Shown: positions 1 through 11,499 of the stretch, piece after piece
How the letters are laid out: each line of letters opens with the position of its first letter
How positions within the stretch are numbered: the stretch's first letter is position 1
Assembly (NCBI GenBank): GCA_964036315.1
Contig: OZ038485.1
Span: forward strand, 95,893,611-95,957,610
Source of the DNA: Acanthosepion esculentum
Taxonomy: Eukaryota > Mollusca > Cephalopoda > Sepiida > Sepiidae
Reading direction: 5' to 3'
DNA length: 64,000 nt
Made by a program: the position numbers and the translations under genes
The notes under the pieces: model-generated
Databases searched by the model: none
Told to the model about the DNA's origin: nothing
What the model saw: only the letters and a program-made list of their open reading frames with translations

Positions 1-189
1 TTGTATTATGAGTGTGTGTGTGCAATATATATGAAGTATGACCAAACTGTAATTGGGTTGTTACTATAACATTGTTAAAGTATGCAGAGTAAAGCCACTT
101 GGCACAGATTGACATTGAACTCTGTTGTGCATACACACTAAGTTATAGTGTAGTTGCTCACTTCCATTGTTTATAACAGTGCTTGGAAG

Positions 190-1225
190 GAAAGTGTGTA
201 GAGTGTGGTTGTCTCACTACACCACGGAGGTTTCATCAGTGACCGTGGCAGAGAAAACTGCAGAGAATCTGCATCAAATTTTGCCTAAAGCTTGGTGATA
301 TCTGTGCAGAGACCAACGTAAAGTTGTATAAAGTGTATGGACAGGACTGTATGAGTCGGATGCAAGTGTATGAGTTGTTCAAATATTTCCCAGATGGTCA
401 ACAAAATGTTGACAGTGACATATGTTCTGGTGAGGGACTCACAACCAGCAGAAATCATGAAAAGATTGCAGATGGGTGTGCAACTGTTCGAAAAGATCAT
501 CGAATCACCATGTAGGAGTTGTCAGAGCATTAGTTAAGGTTCAGTTCAGTCGCTTCTCACTGAAGATTTGGGTATGAGACTTGTGTCTGCCAAGTTTGTG
601 CCAAAACCGTTTTCAAATGACCAAAAAGAAAATTGGAAAAAAACTTTTTGGAAACTGTCATAAAAGTGACAAATCATGGGTTTATGGTGATTACCCCTAA
701 ATCAAGGCTCTGCCTTTGTAGTGGAAGATCCCAAACTCTCCTTTACTGAAGTAATGTGAAGACAATGTTGACAGTTTTCTTTGACTAGATGGGAATTGTT
801 TATCATGCGTGTGTTTCGCCTGGTCAGACTGGTGTGATATTTTGCTGTGTTTGCAGGATGCTTTTCATCAGAAAAGGACAGAATTGCATGCATCTGGTGA
901 GTGGCAACTCTGCCATGACAAAGTGCTTGCTGTTTCAGTTTGTGCAGCATTTTTTGGCCATTTACAACATTCCCCAAGCCTTACATATTCCCCAGATCTT
1001 GTCCCTTGCAACTTTTTTCCTCTTTCCAAAAATAAAAATCCTACTTGTAAGGAACAAGATTTGAAGACATTGAGAAAATCCAGGAGAATGTGATGTGGCC
1101 GTTTGTTCACTCTCAACAAAAAGGAAATGCTTCTATCAATTGAAGCAACACTGGATAAAGTGTGTGGCTTCAGAAGGGGAGTACTTTGAAGGAGATCAAA
1201 TGCTGAATTGATATGTGTTGTAGTT
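190..1225 (+). pseudogene. mariner-type (DD34D) transposase relic
   Basis: Conceptual translation across several frames gives a decayed mariner transposase of the IS630-Tc1-mariner superfamily, the enzyme that cuts and pastes its own element. The helix-turn-helix part lies at about 265-515. The linker signature LTEDLGMRLVSAKFVPK is read at about 556-607. The first catalytic Asp survives in DKSWVYG (about 670-690). The second region reads LCHDK (about 907-921). The third Asp of the usual PCDFF motif is Asn (PCNFF, about 1006-1020). The C-terminal CVASEGEYFEGD is present at about 1160-1195. Several stops and frameshifts mean no active protein. Inverted terminal repeats could not be assigned. 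Family is secure; subfamily is not. Confidence 0.82.
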
Positions 1226-1262
1226 TTTCTTTTTATAGCTTGAGTACTGATACTTTTTCATA

Positions 1263-1265
<3 letters not shown>

Positions 1266-1303
<38 letters not shown>
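1266..1303. repeat. (TA)n microsatellite
   Basis: Uninterrupted TA dinucleotides just downstream of the mariner relic. Confidence 0.95.
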
Positions 1304-1305
<2 letters not shown>

Positions 1306-1309
1306 TGTA

Positions 1310-2640
1310 TTTGGCAACATATAAAATGCAATTTTGTTCTTAAAATAAGTGCTATCAAAAATCACCTGTGTCTTTATATTCAAAGTTGAGGTCTCCTGTA
1401 GGCCGATTCTATCTCCAGTGCTTGCTATTATTTTTACAAGTACTCTAAAGGGAATTATTGTAAGAAAATATGAGTTGACATTGTTTTATCACTGTGATAA
1501 TTCTGAATATTTTTACTATTTTAATTTTTCTTTTTCATTTTCAATTTTACTGTTATCCTGCTTTTTACTGCAATGTAATTTTTATAGTGATGTTTTCTGC
1601 TATAGCTAAAGTGCTTTTGTCATGTCCTGATGCTTAAATACACTAAATGCATTTTTCTTGTTGAAATATGGGTGTGTCTAATATGCATCTGTGTTTTTCA
1701 AGTCATCAAATATAGTTAAAAAAAACAACAACAAACCCTTGAACAAAATATGAATCTTTTGAATCAATTTTCTTGTCTTGAATTATTCATGGATTCTAGT
1801 ATTGTTATTTTGACCATGAATTGTTATTCATAGTATATAGCATTTACACTATTTACATTGTTCGGACTGTTCTCCTCATCTTTGTTGCTATATTCATGAC
1901 GTTTTGGTTGTTGTACACTCTGGCCTTTTTCTGGTGATTGGAATTTTGAACTGAACCCTTTATTTCATCCACCTGGGTAGATTGTTCTAGTTCTATGTGC
2001 CATGCCTCTTCCAGGTGTCTCGGTATCAGTTATCTCCCTTTAACTCATCTGTAGCCAGGTATTGAACTCACCACTCTTTGTGTCCAGTCACTGAATCCAA
2101 CCAGGCCATATATCCTTGAGATATATAGCATCACGCTGATTTCTATCAATTGGTGATGATGGAGTCTCTCCAAGATTAGAATGTACACATTAAAGACAAA
2201 GAAATTGGTACAAAATGATAAAAGTCAATGTATAATAGTAGCAACACCTCATCTTGAAATTTCAGTTATAAAACTAGTATATAAGATGTCAATGGAAAGA
2301 AAGAAAAATAAACAAACCCTTGAAAATCTGACCCAGAATCTGGTGAATTGCCAGGAAAGAATTTACACACATCTTTTTACTGTCTGATACAAATAACTGC
2401 TGATTCAAGTGAATGAATGTGTAAAGGGGATTGATTTCAATTTTGGATTGGATTCCCTACTTAAAATTATCAGTCAAGATTAAAAAAGTGTTAAAAGTAA
2501 ATCCTTGCTGTTCTTATTGAATAATTCTTAACTTGGTTGTTGATGTAAAGTTTTGGAAAGCCAACTTACCTATACTTATCTTAGAATGAGTCATGTGCTA
2601 TGTGTATGGCTGTTCTAAGAAATAGGTAAAAAAACAAAAA
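1310..2640. other. Non-coding stretch with one diverged repeat
   Basis: No gene is recognised. About 1850-1950 resembles, on the minus strand, the dispersed repeat seen at 28700-28800 and 6260-6395 (shared words around ctcatctttgttg and ttttgg). The rest is AT-rich with no visible structure. Confidence 0.5.
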
Positions 2641-2649
2641 AAAACTTTC

Positions 2650-3120
2650 TTGATTTCTGAAAAACATCAAACTACCTGTTTCCTTTTTTTTCTTATTTTT
2701 TTATTTTTTTTAAAATCTAAATATTTGATTTCTTCTACTTGGAGGATTTTTCTGTGTTTGTGTGCCTTTATTTTATTTTTTTATTTTTTTGTACATGTTC
2801 TTTTTATTTTGTTTTGTATGTTTTATTTATTTTTGTGTGTTTTTTTCTTTTTCTCTTTTTGTTTGTATGTGTTTTTTTGGTAACTTTTTTTTGTGTGTTT
2901 GTGCATTCTTTTTTTCTTTGGCCTGTGTTTTCTTTTTTTTTTGTGTGTGTTTTTTTTATTTCCTGTTGTGTGTGCACATGTTTTTTGTTTCTACTGGATT
3001 TTTTCATTCATGTTATGCATTTAGTTTTTAAGTTATTTGCCTTTATGAATTTTTTCAGGCTATTATTTTTAGTTGCTTTTCAAATCTTTTATTTTTCTTG
3101 TCTTTGTGCTTTTATTCTAC
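2650..3120. repeat. T-rich low-complexity tract
   Basis: Almost half a kilobase of T runs broken by TG and TTTGTGTG words. It gives long Phe/Leu-rich open frames that look like composition artefacts, not proteins. Confidence 0.85.
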
Positions 3121-3764
3121 AAGGGGTTACTGAATATGAAAGAATATGAGAAAAAAATGATTCCACTTTTGTTTAGGATGCTATTATATGTTCTACAAAC
3201 AGACTTGTTGACATGCAAAACATGAAGACCAAACAATACTTAATCAGAAAATATAAGAAACTCTTATCCTCAAAAATTACAACATATTTTCCTTATATGA
3301 AGTTTTCTTTCATTTTGATATGAAGACGCTACCAGAAACAGATGTTTAGCAAAATGTGTCATTTGTAGCTTTTCTATTTTTGTTTTGGATACTATTATAC
3401 ATCCTACAAACTCTCATACATATATAAATACACACACACACACACACTGAATATCGAATTATTTCAGTACATCATAGCTGGAATATGTTGGATCATTGAT
3501 GATGTTTCTCAGGGCAATGGAGATTTCTGCTGCAGTGTCTATATGTTGTTCAACAACATAAAACCTTTACTGGCTTACTTACTGGGACCAAGGCACACTT
3601 CTTGACCTGGCCTAATTTGAGGCCATTAGTATGGATTCTATGCAAACAAACTATCACAAACAGAATTTGAACTTGGTTCAATGATGCTGTCTTAAATCTT
3701 AGGCAAATTTCAGTGTGTGCATGAGTATGTGATATGAATAGAAATAAACACACATCTCTATCTC

Positions 3765-3767
<3 letters not shown>

Positions 3768-3812
<45 letters not shown>
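3768..3812. repeat. (TA)n microsatellite
   Basis: Pure TA tract. A short (AC)n run lies upstream at about 3430-3446. The 3150-3768 stretch otherwise shows nothing recognisable. Confidence 0.95.
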
Positions 3813-3816
<4 letters not shown>

Positions 3817-3861
3817 TTAGATAATATATTTTTATATATCAAGAACAATATTGTGGAAAAA

Positions 3862-4172
3862 GGTTTTGTATGATGTGTTTCATCCTTTACGACTTCATCA
3901 GACTAAATTTGTTATGTTGGAGCAACTACACGTGCTTGAACAAGGGATGCTGGCAGAACTTCTATTATCACAGAATGGGATATCAAATAACAAAAGTGAT
4001 GGGAATAAAAAGAAAAATAATTTAAATGAAATTGGCTAGATTAAACAAAAAAAAAAGAAAAATGTAATATTTAAAATTCCCAGCATCCCTCATTTGTGCA
4101 TCTGTGCCATCGCACTAACATAACAAATTTAGTCCAATGAAGTCCTATAGGACGAAACGTGTTGCACAAAAA
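3862..4172. mobile_element. Foldback element with hammerhead-like arms
   Basis: Two inverted arms (about 3862-3955 and 4078-4172) surround a ~120-bp A-rich centre. Both arms carry the words aacaaatttag and gatgaagtc followed by a GAAAC box. The left arm, read on the minus strand (3877-3902), has an intact CTGATGA box. The right arm (4134-4158, plus) has a changed box (CCAATGA) but a strong GTCC/GGAC helix. A related arm recurs at 60945-60969. Hammerhead motifs in terminal repeats are known from Penelope-like elements; that link here is inference. Confidence 0.6.
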
Positions 4173-4599
4173 CTCTTTCGACTTTGTCATATATCTATCA
4201 ATATACTTGTAACTTATTAATGCAAAATACACTTATTTATAAAGTTCTAGTCTCTTAAAATATTTGTTGATTAAAAAAAAAAAATGTACTTTTTGTTTAC
4301 CATGTGTACAAAATTCCATGTATTTCTAATCTGGAGAATATAATAGACATTTTAGTCATTAAATATTTACACTTGGGTTCATGTTATTTGCCAATAACAC
4401 ATTTAATGATATTTTCATGATATTCTAAAAGAATGCTTCTAAGCACATGTTTCCTTCAACATTTAAAATCATTCTAGTTTTAATCTAGTAAAGATGCAGT
4501 CCTTTTCTGCTATTAATGCTTACCGAACTGACAATCCTGTTTATGATTTTTTTTTTTTCAATGCCCAGCAGTAAGATTAAATATTAAACATTTGTCAAG

Positions 4600-5330
4600 T
4601 ATCTTCTTTTATGTGCTGTGTCCCTTCAGGACATACACAATCATGGCCTTCCTCATCTTCCTGTCCCTTGTAGCTCTTAATAAATTTTGTCTTTTTGTTA
4701 TTTCTCTCAAACCCAGTTCTACTCAAGCCTATCAAGTATGTTACACGCTATTTTTCTCGGTCCCTCTTTCCCTCGATCTGTCTTGCAAGTATCAGATTTT
4801 CCAAGCCATCCTTCTTCATTACATGCCCTAGAATTTTCAACTGCCTCTTCCTGATGTTGTGTACAAGTTTCCTTTTTATTTCCATTTTCTCCAAAATCTT
4901 GTTCAGTCCATGGTATCCTTAGCATCATTCTGTAGAATCACATTTGTTTTGCTTCAAGTCTCTTCTTCATCATCTTTGAGGAGATTGTCCAGCAATTGCT
5001 GCTATACAGGAGGACAGATATCATGCAACAATTCAATGCTATTTTCTTTGTTTCTAATGAAATTTTTCTGTCTCTTAATACTCTGCTTAGCTTTTTGGAC
5101 TGCATCTTTGCCATCCCAATATGTCATCAGATCTTTGTCACTCTTTATATCCTCTGTTAGAACACTTCCCAGATATTTAAATTTTTGTATTTGTTTGATT
5201 TTAGTATCCTCTGATTTGTAATGTGCATTTTGGGCTGATCCTTTTGCTAACAACCGTGCATTTGTGCTCAAATGCAATTGTTATTTACTCTCTACAACCA
5301 GAATTTGAGGTGACATTGAGTGAATAAAAA
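4600..5330 (-). pseudogene. RTE-like LINE reverse transcriptase, C-terminal relic
   Basis: Minus-strand translation gives the C-terminal part of a non-LTR retrotransposon polymerase. IKQIQKFKYLGSVLTED at about 5145-5195 is the typical segment after the RT palm of RTE/BovB-type elements. MLRIPWTEQ at about 4900-4928 follows further on. Frameshifts separate the blocks, so the copy is dead. Fragments of the same family recur on the minus strand at 11500-12180, 18130-18430, 19146-19226, 19950-20690 and 26815-26990. Confidence 0.78.
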
Positions 5331-5700
5331 TTTTGGATGCATTTGTTTACTCTTCCCCAGGGTCCCAATATTGCTATACCCATACCGTACTTGATGAAAT
5401 ATATAATTCTGTTTCCCCATCCAGGAGCTAAAAAAAAAAAAAAAAAAAAAAATTCTTGTGAAGTTGAGGCATCTGGTAGTAGACTGGTAATGTTTACCTT
5501 GGCACCATAGACTACCAGTGCTTGTGCTAACCTAATTCTGTGATACTCTCATTTACACTGAATATTATTGTATCTTGTGTGACATTCAATATGGGGTGTT
5601 TGAGGATTATAAGTTCAAACAATTATGATTATTTCTTTATATTTCTTTATTTTATTTTTTTAAAAATTGTTTATCAGATAGATATCTATTTCTCTAATAT
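5330..5700. other. No recognisable gene; poly-A run
   Basis: AT-rich sequence with a ~23-base A run at 5429-5451. Nothing else could be identified. Confidence 0.6.
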
Positions 5701-5920
5701 TATAAGGGATGCTTCAAAAGTAATGCCTCTTATTTACTTCCATGGAAATGAAGAGATATAATAACATCTTTTGGATAGGGCAAGCTTATACATACATAGA
5801 ATTGATAATAATATAAAATTGATCACTTAGCTCATTAATGTTATATTCAGCACCCTGCCACCATAGTTTTTGTTGATAAACCTTTTTTTGTAATTGTAAA
5901 GTCTACTTGTCAGGAGGTTT
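5700..5920 (+). mobile_element. Possible solitary mariner 5' end
   Basis: The words ggatgcttcaaaagtaatgcc resemble the ends and leader of mariner elements, which often begin with a (t)tcaaaaagtaatg-like motif. No transposase follows. The call rests on motif resemblance only. Confidence 0.35.
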
Positions 5921-6254
5921 CAGCTATTGTCGATTTTTCTCATTGTTGTTAATTTATGCACTATTTATTGTTGTTAGGCTGATTTTTTTTTTCTGTACAT
6001 GCATGTGTACACTTGTGTACATTGTTGTGGTTATTTCTCATTTTTCTCATTTTCTTTATACTCTCTGTTTCTTTTTTTTTTTTTCTCTCTTTTGGGTTCT
6101 GAGTCAAAATTTAAATAAAAAGCTGGTTTAGAAGTCTTCTTTTAAAGCTTTCCTTCTTTATCCCATTAAACTGTTTTGTTTTAGAAATAAATTTTATTCC
6201 ATATTAAAGACTGATAATGATTTAAAAAAAAAATGATGTCGGAACCTATTTGGG

Positions 6255-6395
6255 AATTATTTACATGTCAGCATACACTTGATGATAGCTAGAAAGTACA
6301 GCAGCCAAAACACTGATAACAACAAAGATGAGGACAACAGCCGTATGTAAATAGTATCAATAATAATAACTCTTCACCCCAGAAATTCAGACAGA
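6255..6395 (+). repeat. Dispersed repeat, family F
   Basis: Carries the block aacaacaaagatgaggacaa followed by ccccagaaattcagac. Similar blocks occur at 21110-21215, 28830-28934 (continuing at 29331), 54955-55120, and inverted at 1850-1950 and 28700-28800. The family is not recognised. It contains no open frame and may be an end fragment of a Penelope-like element. Confidence 0.6.
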
Positions 6396-6469
6396 AATTA
6401 TATTTGGGAACATTTAGGCAAATTTTGGTATATCTCTATCAAGCTTTTAGCTGTTATTAACTAATCTTA

Positions 6470-6600
6470 TTTTTGGCACAAGGCAACATGTATGGGGCAC
6501 CTAGTGAAGATCAAACTCATTTGTCATTATAGTGAGCCAAACAGGGTTGCTAACCTTTACTTTATCTTGAGGCACCACTATCATTATTTTAGTTAGCAAA
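6470..6600 (-). repeat. tRNA-derived SINE, family C
   Basis: Read on the minus strand it has a tRNA-like head with a B-box-like word near gagtttgatctt and ends in gtgcc words. Parallel copies lie at 22150-22265 and 27485-27595, the last with a clearer gagtttgattctc B box. Diverged and non-autonomous. Confidence 0.55.
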
Positions 6601-6839
6601 ATTTTATTTACATATCCTAACTAATGGATGTGTATTAGTGGTTGGTTAGTGTTACCACTAATTAGCATATGTGTATGAGTAGATGTTATGTATTTGCTCA
6701 CTACACAAGGGTATTTGGACTGTAGAACCAATACAGACTGCATAGAATTGTAATTCCTATATGGAATATCATAACAGGATGTTTCTCTGATAACTGTTAC
6801 TTTTGTCCCCACCTAAAAAAAAAAAAAGAAAAAATTAAG

Positions 6840-7960
6840 CATTGATGTGAGTTTTAGAGAAAATGGCACTTAACATCAAGGAATATATCACCAGCTTCCT
6901 CAAGACAAAAATTAATAAACTGATCATAGCTATAAATATCAGATCTCTCAAACTCTATAAAATTGTGTGTGAGTATTACCCTGGTTATTTATATGGAAAC
7001 ATAAAAAAACACAAACCTAACAATCTACTGTGTCCTATAATTTCACAAATCTCAACCTCTGTAGACCAATTAGCAAAAACCCTAAACCAACTGATACTTC
7101 CATACTTATCCAGTAAATATAGCATTGTCAACTAGTGAATTTCTTGACATACTACAGTATAACAAACTAAATAACAGCAGCCTAGCCTCTCTAGATGTAG
7201 AAAACTTATTTACTAATGACCCAGTCAAAGAAACTATAGACATTGTTCCACAGAACATATACAATCACTCCTCAATCATAACTAAAATTAAATCAACTAT
7301 TCTGTGAAAACTCCTAATCTGCACAATACAAGTACCTTTGTATAACTTCTGTGGCAACATTTACACGGTGTAGTGATGGGTTTGGCCTTTAGTCCGACTC
7401 TAGCTAATTTCTACATGTGTCATGTGGAAAACAAAGTCTTCAGTAATTCCACCAATTCCCCCCACCCTATATATGCATACTATACTCATATTGACACACA
7501 GCTTGGAAGAAATAAAAAAAATTAAAAAAATGAAAGAAACCTCTGTCCTACACTTTTCTTACGACCTCAATATTAACAATAAAATTTTATTCCTTGACAT
7601 GTTAGTTGATGCCAGTAGCTATAATTTTACCACTTCACTTTACAAAAAAAAAAAAAAAAACACTAACAGAAACTCACGTTTACTAGAAAAATGAATCTCC
7701 TTGCAGATACAAAATAACATCAAAAACATGATTTACCAGGCCAAAGTAATCTCTTCTTCATACATATTATTGTGTAAGGAACTTAGCGGCATTAAACAAA
7801 ACCTAATCAACAATAATTTCCCTAATCATGTTGTTGACAAACAAATAAAATTAGGCCTAAAGAAATTTAGAAAAAATGAGGCCCTCCCTGATGTAAACAA
7901 AAATAAACATGCCATTAACTTATTCTATTGTAACCAAATGCACCCTAATTATTAATAGGA
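6840..7960 (+). pseudogene. Penelope-like element reverse transcriptase relic
   Basis: Broken frames reproduce a Penelope-type reverse transcriptase in order: a YPGYLYGNIKKHKP block with PIISQIST (about 6980-7055), the palm motif ASLDVENLFTN (about 7184-7220), VVMGLAFSPTLANFYM (about 7370-7415, motif B), LILTHSLEEIKKIK (about 7480-7525) and ILFLDMLVD (about 7583-7610). The distal domain ends NLFYCNQMHPNY at about 7915-7953. The catalytic YxDD expected just before LILTHS is missing and frames shift several times, so it is inactive. No GIY-YIG endonuclease follows here; a possible one lies at 10261-10461. Confidence 0.85.
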
Positions 7961-8199
7961 TGAAAAAAGCAAATGGTACATATCACTCAGTAATCTTAAA
8001 AACACCTAAGATTTATCATCTATTATAAAAAGTAATATATATATATATATATAATATATGTGTGTGTGTGTGTTTTATTTCATATTTTAATTTTTACTGC
8101 CTTTTTCCTTCACAGAAACTTTCATGTTCTGTGATATATCCATCTATGGTCACTCATGATATTTCCATGATTGACTTATCAAGCAGGTAACTTATTGAA

Positions 8200-8409
8200 T
8201 ATATTCACTTAGGGAATGATCCCAGTATGTTGCACTGCTGGAAAATGTCTAAAAACCAAATCACAGGTTGACCCAAGCCTTGTGAGTGCAATTAGACAAA
8301 ACTGCTCTGAAATAATCAATGGTTGTACTAGTATGAAGTCACAAGTCATCATGGCCAAGAGTTTGAGCATACTAGATTTGACACTGTAACTAATTGCTTT
8401 AAAAAACTT

Positions 8410-8410
<1 letters not shown>
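8200..8410 (+). repeat. SINE family B, 5'-truncated copy
   Basis: Matches the body of the family seen complete at 17690-18060, 31613-31985 and 47620-48000, including gatcccagt, gcactgctgg and the word atgaagtcacaagtcatc. The tRNA-like head is missing. A GT/TA microsatellite (8411-8442) interrupts the 3' side. Confidence 0.7.
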
Positions 8411-8442
<32 letters not shown>

Positions 8443-8544
8443 GCACGCACACTTAGAGTTGAATTGTGCCTTGTAAATGCACATCTTTCTCAGACTCTTG
8501 AAAGATTCATGTCTGCTCAGTTTAGTATCATAATGTAAACAAAG

Positions 8545-8930
8545 CAATTTTAAAGAGGTGATGGATTTTTATTTATTAGTGCAAAAGATTTTATTTAAAC
8601 ATTATTTTTAGTGGATACCCATATTTGAGTAGACACTATTAAACAGTGTATTTATTTATTTTTCTGGTCTGAATATGAGAAATCTTAAAGAATGTGTTCT
8701 CCAACAGGATTCCAACCTGCATCCTTCTTGGCAGGAGAAACCATTGTTAGATCTGATGTGCTTTATGGCATCTTGGTCATGGAGTGTGTTGATGATCATG
8801 TATATATTAGGATATCAAATTGAGAAGATATGAATGCTTCAAGAGTCTGAGAAAAGTTTGTGTTTATAAGGCACTATTCAAATTTGCTTGACTGTTGACA
8901 CACTCTGTAGTGGAGGCAGTCTAAAACAGA
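8545..8930. repeat. Dispersed repeat, family D
   Basis: The words aatgtaaacaaagcaa and gtggatac-catatttgag recur at 42660-42760 and 43330-43445, and inverted at about 43530-43600. The region also contains a minus-strand tRNA-like B-box word near 8705-8720. The family is not recognised. Confidence 0.5.
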
Positions 8931-10085
8931 TTGGATCTAACGACTATATATACATAAAGTTTTCTCTTTATTTCAATTTTAATTGCTGCCTTTTTTGCTA
9001 CCAAAAACTGTTTCATGTTCTGTGACATTCCAACTATAGTCACTTACTATCCACCTTCATATAATTTGATAATAATAATAAAAATATTGATTTCCAATGT
9101 GTCAATTGATGCACAAAATTAAAATTCTTTTTCATGACCACCTCAAACAAATGATTTTAAAAATTTTTGCTGTAACACTGGTACTGATTCACTTGCCTAT
9201 TGCATTTGTAAAAGAGGGTTAGGGCATTCCCTGATGCCTGCAGTTTAATATAGGTAGCACTGGAATTTTCTTTGATACAAATACATAAGCAAGTTCTTTA
9301 TATTAACTTTTCTGTTATTTTCACTTTGATTTACTTTACTTTTTATTTATCTGTTTTCAGATTATCTACAAAATCTTACCAAATGCAGCTAAGTGTATAA
9401 CAAGTTTCATTTGAAACTGCTCTGTTGTTAAGTGTTTAGTAAAATATTTATTTTATCAGCCTAATCAAGAGCCTAATCAACATGCTTCTGCCACTAACCA
9501 AAAGACTAATACATCCAGATTAAAATATCCAAGGAACTTGAACATTTCAAATCTGGGATTTCGTCAATAGGCTTGAGTCCACTTGAATGTTATCTTACTT
9601 TTCTATTCCACTTAAAACTTTCTGTCAATTCTTCAGCTGAAGTTTGTTTGCAGCCTGTGAGGAGTGGGCATTGTCTGTTTAAAAACACAGGTTTTATTAT
9701 CAGCTCAAACATGATACTTTAAGAAAAGCTTTATTTTAATCTAATGTATAATCTGGCATTATTCTTTTTTGTAGATGCATTTCTATTTCTCTTGTATTTC
9801 TATCTTTCTCTCTTTTGTATATAAATATACAAATAATAATAGCCTGGCTTTGGCTCGTAATTCTTACCCGAATTCCTGACCGCTCACACTCCTTTCTTTT
9901 CATTTTTGTTTTCCTGATTTTCTGTGCATAGCATAAGATGGCTGAAATATGCTTAGATTAATTTTATCAAAAATACAGTTTGTGTTAAAATATAGCTGCA
10001 TCTACCATTCAGTTTTTCTCTTCTATTAGAATTGACTGTCACTCTATATGTAATCATTAGTGTGAAGGTTTTGATTTGTTTAAAG
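8930..10085. other. No recognisable feature
   Basis: AT-rich non-coding sequence on both strands. No open frame, RNA gene or repeat could be supported. Confidence 0.6.
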
Positions 10086-10086
10086 A

Positions 10087-10087
<1 letters not shown>

Positions 10088-10130
<43 letters not shown>
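10088..10130. repeat. (TA)n microsatellite
   Basis: Pure TA tract next to the left arm of the inverted repeat at 10150. A shorter TA/CA tract flanks the right arm at about 10850-10884. Confidence 0.95.
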
Positions 10131-10136
<6 letters not shown>

Positions 10137-10149
10137 ACATGTCTCAAGG

Positions 10150-10840
10150 AATAATATAGACATATTATGTCTATTTTTATTAAGATGAAATTCATCAAGG
10201 AAGGTGCCTTGATGAATGTTTGTTTGACGTCCACTATTATCAGGATGTCTTCTACTTCATTTGTCAGATACAAGTTCTATTGCACAGCATCTAAAAACAC
10301 ATTCATCTCCACCTTCACAATATAGGAAAATACTTGTTGACAACACCAATATACTACACCACAAAAATAATAAACAAAAACTTCAAATTCTTGAGGTCCT
10401 ATATATTGGAAGCAGCCAGCACTCAACAAAATTTATTACAAGTGTAGCAGCAACATGTTGAAGTGTATATAACAATCATCTAATACCATTTTTGCATGCT
10501 TCCAATTTCCAGTCAGATCCTTTATATTGGGACGCTTGTTTTGCAAAGAATTCTATAGCTACAATGAATAAATTTAAAAATTTAAAATAATTGCAGCAGA
10601 GTGCATTCATGCGTGTTTTTTAAAAATCACCATCACAATGAAATGCAGATTTTATTGCAGTTAGAATAAGTTTGTTTTTGTAATTCACTCCTGATGATGA
10701 TCTTGGAGGAGATTGAAAGTACTTGGATACATAAACAAACAACGGTGCCTTCCTTGATGAATTTCATATTAACATCAAGAAACTGATTAGAGAACGGGAA
10801 AGGATAATTATAAAAATAGACATAATATGTCTATATTATT
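10150..10840 (+). mobile_element. Penelope-like element fragment within inverted arms
   Basis: The arms 10150-10207 and 10744-10840 are inverted copies; the left one lacks about 35 bp of the right one. Between them, 10261-10461 encodes a peptide with ILHHKNNKQKLQILEVLYI, which matches the C-terminal end of Penelope-like GIY-YIG endonuclease domains. A hammerhead-like motif follows at 10691-10718. Inverted partial copies are common in Penelope-like insertions. The peptide assignment is good; the overall element boundaries are inferred. Confidence 0.7.
10691..10718 (+). ncRNA. Hammerhead ribozyme-like motif (copy 1)
   Basis: CTGATGA is followed by a five-pair helix GATCT/AGATT (10699-10703 with 10710-10714, one G-U pair, six-base loop) and then GAAA. 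One extra T sits between the first box and the helix. It ends in GAAAGTACTTG, as copy 2 does at 17451-17478. Stems I and III were not resolved, so activity is unproven. Confidence 0.5.
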
Positions 10841-10847
10841 CAATGAA

Positions 10848-10884
<37 letters not shown>

Positions 10885-11096
10885 GTGTCCCACCCCAAGT
10901 ATACTTGACAATAAATAGTGTTTATTGACTTGCAAACTAGATTAATGGTTAAATTTAAGAAATATGCATGTTTATTGACTTACAAAAAACAATAAGAACG
11001 TTTTATATTAAATGAAATGCATAGATCTAAAAACAAAACTTATATTAGGAAGTCAAAAATGAGAGCATTTTTTTGGGGAGGGGGGCAAACTGTGTG

Positions 11097-11100
<4 letters not shown>

Positions 11101-11139
<39 letters not shown>
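11101..11139. repeat. (TA)n microsatellite
   Basis: Pure TA tract; a second one follows at 11225-11265. Confidence 0.95.
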
Positions 11140-11141
<2 letters not shown>

Positions 11142-11221
11142 TTTGGTGTAAATAAAACTGCTCAATGAAGAATAACAGCTATTAAGTATATATATTAATA
11201 AATATACATATGGCATGGGAG

Positions 11222-11267
<46 letters not shown>

Positions 11268-11268
<1 letters not shown>

Positions 11269-11313
11269 ACAACAACATTTGAAGTAATTATAATTACTTC
11301 AAATGTTATTGTT
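11268..11313. repeat. Loop-less palindrome
   Basis: Perfect arms 11274-11290 and 11291-11307, extended with one mismatch to 11268-11313. No loop. It directly follows a TA tract. Confidence 0.85.
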
Positions 11314-11499
11314 AATGAATATCCCCAAGTACACAGACTGGTAGATGAAATATATACTCTTCAAAATATACTAAGCAGCTAATGAAATACGAGTATCCAT
11401 AAAAAATGTTTTATAATTCTTGTATATATAATTTTAAAACAATTATGGCATAAGGCCAAAGGGGAAATGGAGGAAGAGCTTTCTATCCTAGACCTAGCT

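Noticed and set aside
2739..3149. 136-codon Phe-rich open frame
   Set aside because: Translation of a T-rich low-complexity tract; composition explains it.
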